From NCBI GenBank assembly GCA_023443515.1, contig JAEZUC010000051.1:1-64000 (forward strand): a stretch of 64,000 nt of DNA. The letters run 5' to 3'. The stretch is from Bacillota bacterium (GTDB lineage: Bacteria; Bacillota; Clostridia; Acetivibrionales; DSM-1351). Made by a program: the position numbers and the translations under genes. A model generated the notes under the pieces. That model worked only from the letters and a program-made list of their open reading frames with translations, made no database searches and was not told the DNA's origin. The stretch's first letter is position 1; each line of letters begins with the position of its first letter. Below are positions 8,875 to 17,699 of the stretch, in pieces.

Positions 8875-8903
8875 TTAGTAATAAAGCCTTTTGGAATTAT
8901 AAT
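8875..8903 (+). promoter_or_regulatory. Candidate kdp promoter with overlapping dyad
   Basis: A TATAAT at 8898-8903 is preceded at 17 bases by a poor -35 (TTAGTA). A perfect inverted repeat GCTTTA-N4-TAAAGC (8872-8887) covers that -35. A weak -35 covered by a dyad is what one expects at an activated or repressed promoter. It lies 60 bases before the kdpA start. Confidence 0.35.
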
Positions 8904-8962
8904 CAAACATACAGCAAGAAAATGGAAAACATAAAAATTTCAAATTCAGGGGGGTTAATTCT

Positions 8963-10642
8963 TTGGAAATTATTCAAATATTTATAACGCTAGTTATACT
9001 TATGATTCTGGTCATACCTACGGGAAAGTATCTTTACAAGGTTATATCAGGTGAAAAATCCTTTATAGATCCATGTTTTGATAGGATTGACAGGGTTATA
9101 TACAAGCTTACAGGGATTAAAAAATCTGAAATGGGCTGGAAACAGTACGCTGTTTCCTTTGTTGCAACAAATTTGGTAATGCTGGTACTTGTGTATTTGC
9201 TTTTCAGGCTTCAGGGAGTCCTTATACTGAATCCTGACGGAAATAAAAGCATGAATCCGCTGCTTGCTTTTAATACAGCGATAAGTTTTATTACTAATAC
9301 CAATCTTCAGCATTACAGCGGAGAATGGGGAATGACATACTTCACTCAAATGGCGGCGGTTACCTTTTTAATGTTCACATCAGCTGCGTCCGGGTTTTCA
9401 GTTGCAGCTGCTTTTATTCGGGGTATTACCGGCAAGTCGGAAACAGTGGGGAATTTTTTTGTAGATATGGTACGTGTCATCACAAGAGTTCTTTTGCCCC
9501 TTTCATTTATTGTTACCTTGATTCTTGTGTGGCAGGGCGTACCCCAGACATTAGAGGGAACAAAAACTATAACTACCTTGCAGGGAAGCTATCAGGATAT
9601 TCCACTCGGCCCGGTTGCCAGTATGGAAGCAATCAAGCATATAGGTACTAACGGAGGAGGATTTTTCGGAGCAAATTCCGCACATCCTTTTGAAAACCCG
9701 ACTCCTCTTTCCAATTTGATTGAAATTGTATCTATGATGTTAATTCCTGCATCCCTTGTTTACTCCTTTGGTATAATGCTCAAAAACAAAAAGCAGGCGT
9801 GGGTGTTATTTGCCGCTATGTCAGTTTTATTTCTGATAGCTTTACCAGTATGCTATTTTGCAGAAGCAAGAGGTAACCCGATTCTTGCCGATGCAAGTCT
9901 CTGCCAGTCCATGGGTAATATGGAAGGAAAAGAGGTAAGGTTTGGAATAGCCCAATCCTCACTTTTTACTACCGTAACTACAGCATTTACTACAGGTTCA
10001 GTCAATAACATGCACGACTCCCTTACACCGCTGGGGGGACTGGTACCACTGTTCCAAATGATGCTCAATGTTGTGTTCGGCGGTGAAGGCGTCGGCTTTA
10101 TGAATATTATTATGTATGCAATATTGGCTGTTTTCCTCTCCGGTCTGATGGTGGGCAGAACTCCTGAATTTCTTGGTAAGAAAATAGAAGGCCGGGAAAT
10201 GAAGTTAATTGCTATAGCCATTCTTATTCATCCTTTTATAATCCTAATGCCTACTGCAATTTCTCTTATATCACATCAGGGATTATCGGCGATAACCAAC
10301 CCCGGATTCCACGGATTATCCCAGGTTCTTTATGAGTTTACGTCATCGGCGGCTAACAACGGTTCGGGGTTTGAAGGTTTGGTGGATAATACACCCTTTT
10401 GGAACATTCTAACAGCCATTGTCATGTTTGCAGGCCGTTATCTGTCTATTATTTTATTACTTGCCGTTTCAGGGTCTTTGGCGGCTAAAAGGCCTGTACC
10501 TGCCGGAATAGGTACTTTCAGAACGGATAAAGCCATTTTTGCATTTATTCTTGTAGCGGTGGTACTGATTGTGGGAGCTTTAACATTCTTTCCGGCACTG
10601 GCTTTAGGCCCCATTGCTGAGCAACTGACTATGGGAAGATAG
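8963..10642 (+). CDS. kdpA: Potassium-transporting ATPase subunit A, K+ channel-like subunit
   Basis: A 559-residue integral membrane protein with about ten TM segments. It is the K+-selective subunit of the KdpFABC pump. The selectivity-filter stretch is clear (IGTNGGGFFGANSAHPFENP, around residues 225-245), and further filter glycines follow in TTGSVN and SSAANNGSGFEG. The start is a TTG at 8963 with the strong RBS AGGGGGG 8 bases before it; no closer ATG is in frame. It is the first gene of kdpABC. I find no KdpF-like small hydrophobic gene directly upstream. Confidence 0.97.
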   Translation: MEIIQIFITLVILMILVIPTGKYLYKVISGEKSFIDPCFDRIDRVIYKLTGIKKSEMGWKQYAVSFVATNLVMLVLVYLLFRLQGVLILNPDGNKSMNPLLAFNTAISFITNTNLQHYSGEWGMTYFTQMAAVTFLMFTSAASGFSVAAAFIRGITGKSETVGNFFVDMVRVITRVLLPLSFIVTLILVWQGVPQTLEGTKTITTLQGSYQDIPLGPVASMEAIKHIGTNGGGFFGANSAHPFENPTPLSNLIEIVSMMLIPASLVYSFGIMLKNKKQAWVLFAAMSVLFLIALPVCYFAEARGNPILADASLCQSMGNMEGKEVRFGIAQSSLFTTVTTAFTTGSVNNMHDSLTPLGGLVPLFQMMLNVVFGGEGVGFMNIIMYAILAVFLSGLMVGRTPEFLGKKIEGREMKLIAIAILIHPFIILMPTAISLISHQGLSAITNPGFHGLSQVLYEFTSSAANNGSGFEGLVDNTPFWNILTAIVMFAGRYLSIILLLAVSGSLAAKRPVPAGIGTFRTDKAIFAFILVAVVLIVGALTFFPALALGPIAEQLTMGR

Positions 10643-10654
10643 GAGGATAATGAC

Positions 10655-12715
10655 ATGAAAGATATATCAAAAAAGAAAAAAAGCTGGGTAACAAAGGGTA
10701 TTCTAAAAAATGCACTAAAGGATTCATTTAAAAAGCTAAATCCTAAAGGTATGGTAAAAAATCCGGTGATGTTTGTAGTAGAGGTAGGCTTTATCATCAC
10801 CTTGATTCTTACAATATTTCCGAATGCTGTTGAAAAGAACGGAAACTCTCTGTATAACGGAATAGTTTCTGCAATCTTGTTTATAACCCTGCTTTTTGCC
10901 AACTTTGCCGAGGCCGTGGCCGAAGGCAGAGGTAAGGCTCAAGCTGATAGTATGAAGAAAACTAAGAAGGATAACAAAGCAAAGCTTGTAGACAAAAATG
11001 GCAGCATTAAGATTTTGAGCTCCAATGAGATAAAAAAAGGAGATATCGTTTTATGCGAACCCGGGGATATTATTCCAAATGACGGTGAGGTTGTGGAAGG
11101 CCTTGCATTCGTTGATGAATCAGCCATTACAGGTGAATCCGCTCCCGTACTTAAGGAAGCCGGTGGCGACTTTAGCTCTGTAACGGGTGGAACCAAGGTA
11201 AACAGCGATTGGCTGAAAATAAAAATAACGGCAACCCCCGGAGAATCCTTTCTTGATAAGATGATTAGCCTTGTAGAAGGTGCTTCAAGGCAGAAAACAC
11301 CCAATGAAATAGCCCTATCAACAATTCTTATAAGCCTGACCATAATTTTTTTGATAGTGGTTATAACACTCTACCCAATGGCTCATTATACGGGTGTAAC
11401 AATCTCAGTTTCATCTCTAATTGCCTTGCTTGTCTGTCTGATACCTACAACCATAGGAGGTCTCTTATCTGCCATAGGGATTGCCGGTATGGATAGGGTA
11501 ACCCGTTTCAACGTTATTGCCATGTCAGGAAAAGCCGTTGAAGCCTGCGGAGACATAGATACAATGATACTGGATAAAACTGGAACCATTACCTATGGAA
11601 ATAGGCTGGCGGCAGAGTTTATTCCCGTGGGCAAGTCCACACAGGAAAACATAGCAAGGTTTGCTGTAATTGCCTCCTTGAAGGATGACACTCCTGAAGG
11701 TCGTTCTGTTGTGGAATTGGCAGCTAAGCAGGGAGTCACCATTGACAAATCAGAGTACGATAAAGCCGAAAATATAGAGTTTACAAGTCAGACACGGATG
11801 AGTGGTCTAAATCTGCCCAATGGAACACTGGTAAGAAAAGGTGCTTCCGATACTATTCGAAAATATATTTTAGAGCATGGAGGAATTGTTCCTGAGGACC
11901 TTCAAGCAAATGTAGATAAAATTTCAAAACTTGGGGGAACACCTCTTGTTGTGTGCGTTGACAAGGAGATAATAGGAGTCATATACCTGAAAGATACTGT
12001 TAAGCCAGGCCTTGTTGAAAGGTTCCAGCGTTTGCGCCAAATCGGGATAAAAACAATTATGTGTACCGGGGATAATCCCCTTACTGCAGAGACGATTGCA
12101 AAAGAAGCCGGAGTTGATGACTTTATTGCAGAATGCAAGCCGGAGGATAAAATCGAAGTAATAAAACGGGAGCAGGCTATGGGCCGGCTTGTAGCAATGA
12201 CAGGTGACGGAACGAACGATGCTCCTGCGCTGGCACAGGCTGATGTGGGTCTTGCCATGAACAGCGGTACTGCAGCCGCAAAGGAAGCTGCAAACATGGT
12301 TGATTTGGATTCCGACCCCACAAAGATTATTGAAGTTGTGGAAATCGGTAAGCAGCTCCTTATTACCCGGGGTTCATTGACCACCTTCAGTATAGCAAAT
12401 GATGTTGCAAAATATTTTGCCATTATTCCGGCTATGTTTACATTATCGATACCCCAAATGAGAGTATTGAATGTAATGGGGCTTTCAACTCCCAATAGCG
12501 CAATTCTTTCGGCACTGATATTTAATGCCGTTATTATACCCGCATTAATCCCCATTGCCATGAGGGGTGTTAAATATAAGCCTATGAGTGCCGAAGCCAT
12601 GCTTACAAAAAATATGCTGATTTATGGTTTGGGAGGGATGGCAGTACCATTTATAGGAATTAAACTGATAGATGTTTTAATAAGTCCTATTCTGAAAGCT
12701 TTAAATTTGGGTTAA
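10655..12715 (+). CDS. kdpB: Potassium-transporting P-type ATPase subunit B
   Basis: A 686-residue P1A ATPase that hydrolyses ATP to drive K+ import through KdpA. The actuator motif TGES is at 159-162; its serine falls at position 162, the same number as the inhibitory phospho-serine of E. coli KdpB. The phosphorylation motif DKTGT has D307, also the E. coli position. The hinge motif GDGTNDAPAL follows at about 517. Seven TM segments are arranged as in the family. RBS AGGAGG lies before the ATG, 12 bases after kdpA. The full length suggests a working pump. Confidence 0.98.
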   Translation: MKDISKKKKSWVTKGILKNALKDSFKKLNPKGMVKNPVMFVVEVGFIITLILTIFPNAVEKNGNSLYNGIVSAILFITLLFANFAEAVAEGRGKAQADSMKKTKKDNKAKLVDKNGSIKILSSNEIKKGDIVLCEPGDIIPNDGEVVEGLAFVDESAITGESAPVLKEAGGDFSSVTGGTKVNSDWLKIKITATPGESFLDKMISLVEGASRQKTPNEIALSTILISLTIIFLIVVITLYPMAHYTGVTISVSSLIALLVCLIPTTIGGLLSAIGIAGMDRVTRFNVIAMSGKAVEACGDIDTMILDKTGTITYGNRLAAEFIPVGKSTQENIARFAVIASLKDDTPEGRSVVELAAKQGVTIDKSEYDKAENIEFTSQTRMSGLNLPNGTLVRKGASDTIRKYILEHGGIVPEDLQANVDKISKLGGTPLVVCVDKEIIGVIYLKDTVKPGLVERFQRLRQIGIKTIMCTGDNPLTAETIAKEAGVDDFIAECKPEDKIEVIKREQAMGRLVAMTGDGTNDAPALAQADVGLAMNSGTAAAKEAANMVDLDSDPTKIIEVVEIGKQLLITRGSLTTFSIANDVAKYFAIIPAMFTLSIPQMRVLNVMGLSTPNSAILSALIFNAVIIPALIPIAMRGVKYKPMSAEAMLTKNMLIYGLGGMAVPFIGIKLIDVLISPILKALNLG

Positions 12716-12734
12716 TGTATTAAGGAGGCAATTT

Positions 12735-13355
12735 ATGAAAGTACTTTTACGAGCTGTAACAATTACTATTGCTTTATTTATAATTTGTGGATTAATATAT
12801 CCCCTTGCTATGACCGGGATAAGTCAGCTGTTGTTCCACCATGAGGCAAACGGCAGTATTATGGAAACTAACGGTAAGCAGGTTGGTTCCGAGCTACTAG
12901 GCCAGAGTTTTACCGATATCAGATTCTTTCACGGAAGAATTTCCGCAGTAAATTACAATACTTATAAACCAAAGGATAAGCGTCCGGACGAACATGGAAA
13001 AATTGCCTATACCGGGCCCGGTTCAGGCTCTACCAACCTTGCCCCGTCCAACCCTGAACTTGAAAAACGAGTAAAACAGGATATTGATGCTTTTTTAAAG
13101 GCAAACCCGGAAGTAAAAAAAGAAGACATTCCTACAGATCTGCTAACAAGTTCCGGCTCGGGTCTCGACCCTGATATAAGTCCCGAGGCAGCCAAAATTC
13201 AGATACCCGCAATATCTAGAGCTACTGGTATTAGTATTAGTGATTTAGAAAAAATCGTAGAGAAATATACTACGGGAAGGACTCTTGGCATATTCGGCGA
13301 ACCGCGTTTCAACGTACTAAAAGCAAATATTGAGATATCCGAGAAAATAAAATAA
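12735..13355 (+). CDS. kdpC: Potassium-transporting ATPase subunit C
   Basis: A 206-residue protein with one N-terminal membrane segment (about 8-30) and an extracytoplasmic domain. Family motifs are present: GQSFTD, FHGR, and the block SGSGLDPDISPEAA followed by IPAISRATGIS. KdpC stabilises the complex and helps ATP binding by KdpB. It is the last gene of the operon, 20 bases after kdpB with RBS AAGGAGG, and ends just before a strong terminator. The length is normal. Confidence 0.97.
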   Translation: MKVLLRAVTITIALFIICGLIYPLAMTGISQLLFHHEANGSIMETNGKQVGSELLGQSFTDIRFFHGRISAVNYNTYKPKDKRPDEHGKIAYTGPGSGSTNLAPSNPELEKRVKQDIDAFLKANPEVKKEDIPTDLLTSSGSGLDPDISPEAAKIQIPAISRATGISISDLEKIVEKYTTGRTLGIFGEPRFNVLKANIEISEKIK

Positions 13356-13365
13356 TAGAATATAA

Positions 13366-13405
13366 AAAACTGTCCTAGGATATAATCTTTAAGGGCAGTT
13401 TTTTT
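13366..13405 (+). terminator. Bidirectional terminator between kdpC and kdpD
   Basis: The stem AAACTGTCCT (13367-13376) pairs with AGGGCAGTTT (from 13392) with one G-U pair, followed by T7. The A-run on the left gives a T-tract on the minus strand too, so it can end both kdpABC and the convergent kdpD transcript. Confidence 0.85.
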
Positions 13406-13412
13406 GTGTATA

Positions 13413-14555
13413 CTATAAGTCGTTGGGAATCACATGAACTTCTATGTTCTTTGTCTGTTTTAATAATTTTGAAACTGTTGAGCCACGCAGTAATGTTTGT
13501 AGCTTCGTCCTTCTGGAATGACCGATAATTATCTGAGTTATATGTCTTTCATGTGCAAACTTGGCAAGTTCGCCGGATACGCTTCTACCTTTTAGTCTCT
13601 CAACCTCTGCTCCAAGCTGTTTTGCAAGCTTGTGGTAGTTTTCAAGCATTTCAAGCTGTTTAGATGTGGTTTCAGGAGCAAATCTGTGTGTACAGTCTAC
13701 ACTTACCACCAGCCATTGGCATTTATACCTTCTTGCTATTCTGGCTCCCCTGCGTATCAGTCTCTTTGCTGAAGGACTTGGGCCGATACATACCATAACC
13801 CTTTCTACAATACGCCAGTTATCCTTAATACCATGCTCCTTCATGTACTCTTCAAGATCTTCGTCGACTTCTTCGGCAGTCTGGCGTAGCGCCAATTCCC
13901 TGAGAGCATTAAGGTTGCCCTTTCTAAAAAAGTTTTTCAGGGCCTGTGGTACCTTTTCCAGATTATATACATTTCCCCTTTTAAGCCTGTTTTGAAGGGC
14001 ATCAGGAGTTATGTCAACAACGACGACTTCGTCAGCTTTTTCTACGATATAGTCGGGAATAGTCTCCCGCACTGCTATGCCGGTTATTTGCCTTACCACA
14101 TCATTAAGGCTTTCCATGTGCTGAATATTTAAGGTTGCTATTACATTAATTCCATGACAAAGAATTTCTTCTACATCCTCATAGCGCTTCTGGTTTTTTG
14201 AACCGGGTACATTTGTATGTGCAAGCTCGTCAACCAGAACTATTTGTGGTTTCCGTGCTATAATGGAGTCCGTGTCCATTTCTTCCATAATCACGCCATT
14301 ATATTCAATCTTCTTTCTCGGTATTATTGCTAATTCCCCGATTTGTTTGTCTGTCTCTTCTCTTTGATGAGATTCAACATAGCCGATGACAATATCCTTC
14401 CCTCTCTTTGCCCTTCTGTTGCCTTCATTGAGCATAGAGTAGGTTTTTCCGACTCCCGGTGCGTAACCGATAAAGATTTTCAGCTTACCCCTTGTCTCAT
14501 GCTTGCAGTGTTTTAGTGCTTCTTCGGGTGTAATGCGTTTAGATTCTTCACACAT
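13413..14555 (-). CDS. kdpD: Short KdpD: N-terminal sensor and USP domains only, no kinase
   Basis: A 380-residue protein. Residues about 20-230 are the KdpD domain, with Walker A GYAPGVGKT (30-38) and Walker B IVLVDELAHTNVPGS (105-119). Residues about 250-378 form a UspA-like domain with IIIGHSRRTK. Full-length KdpD is about 900 residues; the four TM segments, HisKA and HATPase are absent, and the frame ends cleanly, so this is a compact form rather than a frameshift. Such truncated KdpDs are known in other lineages. The USP domain of S. aureus KdpD binds c-di-AMP; here the first part of that site (SPS, 260-262) is present, but the FTAxY part reads WLVVS. It follows the P-loop/Asp23 gene by 14 bases. 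Confidence 0.93.
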   Translation of the reverse strand: MCEESKRITPEEALKHCKHETRGKLKIFIGYAPGVGKTYSMLNEGNRRAKRGKDIVIGYVESHQREETDKQIGELAIIPRKKIEYNGVIMEEMDTDSIIARKPQIVLVDELAHTNVPGSKNQKRYEDVEEILCHGINVIATLNIQHMESLNDVVRQITGIAVRETIPDYIVEKADEVVVVDITPDALQNRLKRGNVYNLEKVPQALKNFFRKGNLNALRELALRQTAEEVDEDLEEYMKEHGIKDNWRIVERVMVCIGPSPSAKRLIRRGARIARRYKCQWLVVSVDCTHRFAPETTSKQLEMLENYHKLAKQLGAEVERLKGRSVSGELAKFAHERHITQIIIGHSRRTKLQTLLRGSTVSKLLKQTKNIEVHVIPNDL

Positions 14556-14569
14556 GTAACAATTATCCT

Positions 14570-15394
14570 TTATTTCTTATTCTCAACCACAAGGCTCTTA
14601 GCCACAACATTCATTCTCTGGATGTTAAGTGCAGTCAGATGCTTTATCCGTTCACTTACTTTTTCCTGAACCTCTCTTAAAAGAGGCTTAATCATATAAC
14701 CATAGATAAGAATCAGATCCATCTCAATATATATTCCATCCGGCCTGTTCTCTGCCCTGAATCTGGATATTTTTGATACACCCGGAATATTTGCAGTTAC
14801 GTACTCAACTATCTGATAAATTGTATAATCTGATATGGTATAATTTCCCATATAACTGAATGTGGGACGAACAACAGATTTTTCTCCTACCAGCTGATAG
14901 CTACCTTTTCCTTTTCGTCTGAATATCTGAAGGGGGTCAAGAAAATAACCCGAGAAGTCCTTCTTTATCTCAAAGGTAGGCACAGGTATAACATGCTTTC
15001 CCTGTTCTCGTCTGGTAGCCAAAGCTTGTTTGATTTCATATTCACTGGCAACATCTGTAATATATACTTTCTCATCTACAGGGCCTATTCCAAGCTTTTC
15101 AGCTATGGATTCTACCATCCCGTCGGAGGTTCCCAGTATGAGAAGTGCTTGTGCATTGTACAGAACAAGTGCGTTTGCAACATCTTCCGCATGCTTTTTG
15201 TCCGTAAATAAAGCTCTTTTTATGGAGGCAATCTTAGTGCTTTCCTTCTTTGCGGAAACACCTGCGATAATCTGATTGCCCTTTATAAGCAGCCCGTCAT
15301 CTATAATAAAATCAGTTCCGCGTTCTCTGGCAACCCATGAAGCTCTATGACTTTTGCCTGTCCCACTCGGGCCTACAAATCCTATTACTTTCAA
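14570..15394 (-). CDS. P-loop ATPase fused to an Asp23/Gls24-like domain
   Basis: A 274-residue protein. Residues 1 to about 150 are a nucleotide-binding domain with Walker A FVGPSGTGKSH (7-17) and a following IIDDGLLI. Residues about 175-265 fit the Asp23/Gls24 (DUF322) pattern: an opening YTISDYTIYQIVEYV, then IPGVSKI and alternating beta strands. The start is TTG at 15394 with AGGAGG spaced 8 bases. It is the first gene of an operon with the short KdpD. I know Asp23-like domains from envelope-stress and membrane-associated proteins; the role of this fusion is unknown. A link to K+ or envelope homeostasis is inferred from the operon. Confidence 0.75.
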   Translation of the reverse strand: MKVIGFVGPSGTGKSHRASWVARERGTDFIIDDGLLIKGNQIIAGVSAKKESTKIASIKRALFTDKKHAEDVANALVLYNAQALLILGTSDGMVESIAEKLGIGPVDEKVYITDVASEYEIKQALATRREQGKHVIPVPTFEIKKDFSGYFLDPLQIFRRKGKGSYQLVGEKSVVRPTFSYMGNYTISDYTIYQIVEYVTANIPGVSKISRFRAENRPDGIYIEMDLILIYGYMIKPLLREVQEKVSERIKHLTALNIQRMNVVAKSLVVENKK

Positions 15395-15757
15395 AAAGTA
15401 CTCCTCCTAAGAATTTCCCGTTTATTTTATTATTTTTGTACTTACTTAGTGTATCCTTGTTATATTAATATAGCACAAAATGCGTAAAAAGGGAAAAGAG
15501 AGTCACAAGACTCTCTTTTCTTTTCCCCGGACATTCTTCTTTTGTAATTTTGTTATTTGTCTTTAGTAAGTAAGTTATATTTTGTCATTTGTACATTTAA
15601 AATAAGCAATATCAGCAATGCTGCTAATACATGTTATTTATTATCAATATATTGTAATTACACAATATATTGTATTTATATACCGACTCTTTGTCAATAT
15701 ATAATGACCTTAAATGGTCTAGTACTATATTACTATTTTTCCCGGCATTTGTAAATA
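15395..15757. other. Intergenic stretch with a terminator and AT-rich hairpins
   Basis: There is no gene here. It holds the strong hairpin at 15493-15520 (listed separately). It also has an 11-bp inverted repeat, CAATATATTGT at 15645-15655 with its complement at 15662-15672. A loose dyad GTCA-N8-TGAC lies near 15697-15712. No promoter could be picked out confidently among the many AT-rich tracts. Confidence 0.5.
15493..15524 (-). terminator. Strong hairpin terminator
   Basis: A perfect 12-bp stem (GAAAAGAGAGTC, 15493-15504) with an ACAA loop and its complement at 15509-15520. On the minus strand it runs into CCCTTTTTACG, so it probably ends transcripts from the YtxC-like gene 230 bases upstream. 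Confidence 0.75.
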
Positions 15758-16675
15758 TTATTCTTTGCTGTCTGTTTTTACCATTACAATTGAGCATATG
15801 TCGCATCCGTTACATAAAACAACTTTTCCTGAAAAAACATTTTTAATAGTATCAAGAAGCTTCTTATTTTTAAACCTCTCCCAGTTATGAACTACTATAT
15901 TTTTAGGAGCCAGTGTTATGAGGGAACTGACCAAAAGGTCATCATGGCTTATATCCGCCTCAGACAGTTCAGTTACAAATTCCTGGATACATTCATTGGT
16001 TATTTCATGCTTTTTGTCATCCAAAAGCATGTAGTTATCATCATACTCCATAACAACATGAACAACATTGAATTTGGAATCCTGTATTTCAACGAAATAT
16101 TTCAAAAGCCTTATAAACTCCTTATATTCACGTTCAATCAAGAAGTCATCAACTGCATTATCAATGATTTCTTCCAGCTCTTTGTTATAATCTTTTAATC
16201 TGAAATTTACAAATCCGTCAAGGATAATACTATTAGAACCTTCAAAGTATTCTAAAAGCTTCTTTACAATGAGATTCCTTCTGCGTATTTGAAAAAGTGT
16301 ATTAAAAAAAACCTTGTCATCATTTCTGATAATCCTTTTGCATATTTCCAATATTTCCCGTTTATCTACTGAATTAAAATAACCATAGTTGCTGTTTATT
16401 ATCCTGATTAGAAGCTTTTCCTCGTACTGCTGGATTATATAGTCCGCAAGTGCATTGGATATATGGTATTTTAACAGCTCATACTGACTGGTTTTTTTCG
16501 AAAACAATCCCTCCTCCTCCAAATTACATAGGACGGAAGTTGCACCTTCAATATCAACCATTTTTATTGAGTAATTGATTCTTTTTTCCTTTAACTGCTG
16601 AAGTTCCTTATCTATATGCTGTATTACGTTTTCTGCGCTATCATTAACTCCTATTGAGAGGTATTGATACTGCAT
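15758..16675 (-). CDS. YtxC-like putative sporulation protein
   Basis: About 305 residues from the ATG at 16675 (MQYQYLSIGVND), which has AAGGGAAG upstream; a frame start at 16729 would add 18 unlikely residues. The protein is soluble, charged and mostly helical. The block SIILDGFVNFRLKDY (about residues 155-170) is the hallmark I associate with the YtxC family of sporulation proteins. The cysteine-containing C-terminus (CNGCDIC) could bind metal. Biochemical function is unknown for the family. It is monocistronic and ended by the terminator at 15493-15524. Confidence 0.7.
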   Translation of the reverse strand: MQYQYLSIGVNDSAENVIQHIDKELQQLKEKRINYSIKMVDIEGATSVLCNLEEEGLFSKKTSQYELLKYHISNALADYIIQQYEEKLLIRIINSNYGYFNSVDKREILEICKRIIRNDDKVFFNTLFQIRRRNLIVKKLLEYFEGSNSIILDGFVNFRLKDYNKELEEIIDNAVDDFLIEREYKEFIRLLKYFVEIQDSKFNVVHVVMEYDDNYMLLDDKKHEITNECIQEFVTELSEADISHDDLLVSSLITLAPKNIVVHNWERFKNKKLLDTIKNVFSGKVVLCNGCDICSIVMVKTDSKE

Positions 16676-16821
16676 CAACTTCACTTCCCTTCGTGTGTAG
16701 TATATGTTTTCGTATAATGTTGTATTCAATAGGCATTTAACAGTTTATTCTAAGTTATGTTACATTATATGCATCGCCTATTTTATAGGTACTACACACA
16801 TTAAGATTATTTGTATGGCAG

Positions 16822-17577
16822 CTATTCCTGACTAATTGGAATGATTGTCCCTAAATCAATCAAATGTTCATCTTTAATAATAACCATGTCCACAGCTTTT
16901 AAACTTAAAAAGTCATTTATTTCTTTATAATTTTTATGAAGAGTTATATCTCCCGTAAAAAGTAGTTTATTTTTTCCTATCAGTCCTGATGCTCCTCCGA
17001 TAAAACCCATATCGAAAGGTTCAAGCTTTATAGATTCATCGGGTTCAATTAAGAGCACATCCAGACCCACTGCTGCTGCTTTCCTATAAATTTCTCTATC
17101 AGAAGTTATAATACTTTTACTGTCAACGACACAGGTCAGACATTTGGAATATCCCTGTTTTACATGTACCAGTCGGATTTCCTGCTCTTCCAGCAACTTT
17201 TTGATCACGGGATCAGTATATTTAGTATTATGAAATGCATAGTTTCCCACTCTTGCAACATTGTAAGCAATAGTTCCCGGATATTTATTTTGAAGGAAAG
17301 TTTCTCCCTTTATCATTTCAAAGCCTTTTTTGCAAAGAAAATCTATTATCTGTAACGGTGTATTTGGTGCATATACAATAATATTTCCCGAAATATGGTG
17401 AAACATAATATCAGGATGGCACGCTACGGCAGCATATACGTCAGGATGAGCAAATACCGGGATTATATCAATATTTCTATTTTTTAATTCATCAGTAAGT
17501 CTTTTAGGAGCTCTTGCATCCAATAGAACGCAGGAAACATTTCCATCCGGTAGGTTAGGTATTTTTATTTTTTTCAT
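16822..17577 (-). CDS. Conserved clostridial protein of unknown function (DUF6873-like)
   Basis: A 251-residue soluble protein with a good RBS (GGAGGG) before the ATG at 17577. The sequence alternates strands and helices with conserved-looking glycine turns (FIGGASGLIGKNKLLFTGD) and a central CLTCVVD. It has an APKRLTDEL start and an H-P-D-V stretch. It reminds me of the alpha/beta propeller (pentein) guanidino-enzyme fold seen in arginine deiminase relatives, but I cannot align the catalytic Cys/His/Asp set, so this is speculation. It stands alone between the YtxC-like gene and a divergent membrane gene. Confidence 0.65.
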   Translation of the reverse strand: MKKIKIPNLPDGNVSCVLLDARAPKRLTDELKNRNIDIIPVFAHPDVYAAVACHPDIMFHHISGNIIVYAPNTPLQIIDFLCKKGFEMIKGETFLQNKYPGTIAYNVARVGNYAFHNTKYTDPVIKKLLEEQEIRLVHVKQGYSKCLTCVVDSKSIITSDREIYRKAAAVGLDVLLIEPDESIKLEPFDMGFIGGASGLIGKNKLLFTGDITLHKNYKEINDFLSLKAVDMVIIKDEHLIDLGTIIPISQE

Positions 17578-17699
17578 AATTTCCCTCCGTTGGGCATATA
17601 TTTTAAGTTAAATTTTAGTATCACACATATTTTTAATATTTCATATTATACTAAAGAAAGAATCTTCAAACAAAAATCTTCATATTCCAGTACTAACTG

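Noticed and set aside
8698..8962. c-di-AMP (ydaO-type) riboswitch before kdpA
   Set aside because: I looked for the conserved GC-rich core expected for this class and did not find it; the region is AT-rich with only one short dyad.
8841..8986. 48-codon plus-strand frame upstream of and overlapping kdpA, considered as kdpF
   Set aside because: KdpF is a single hydrophobic helix of about 30 residues; this frame is polar and runs over the kdpA start, and no other KdpF-like frame is present.
11902..12600. 232-residue open frame on the minus strand
   Set aside because: It is the reverse shadow of kdpB, which has every P-type ATPase motif; the frame itself has no recognisable domain.
13413..14555. 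Frameshifted full-length kdpD
   Set aside because: Downstream of the stop (toward lower coordinates) lie the terminator and kdpC, with no kinase-domain remnants, so the short form is genuine here.
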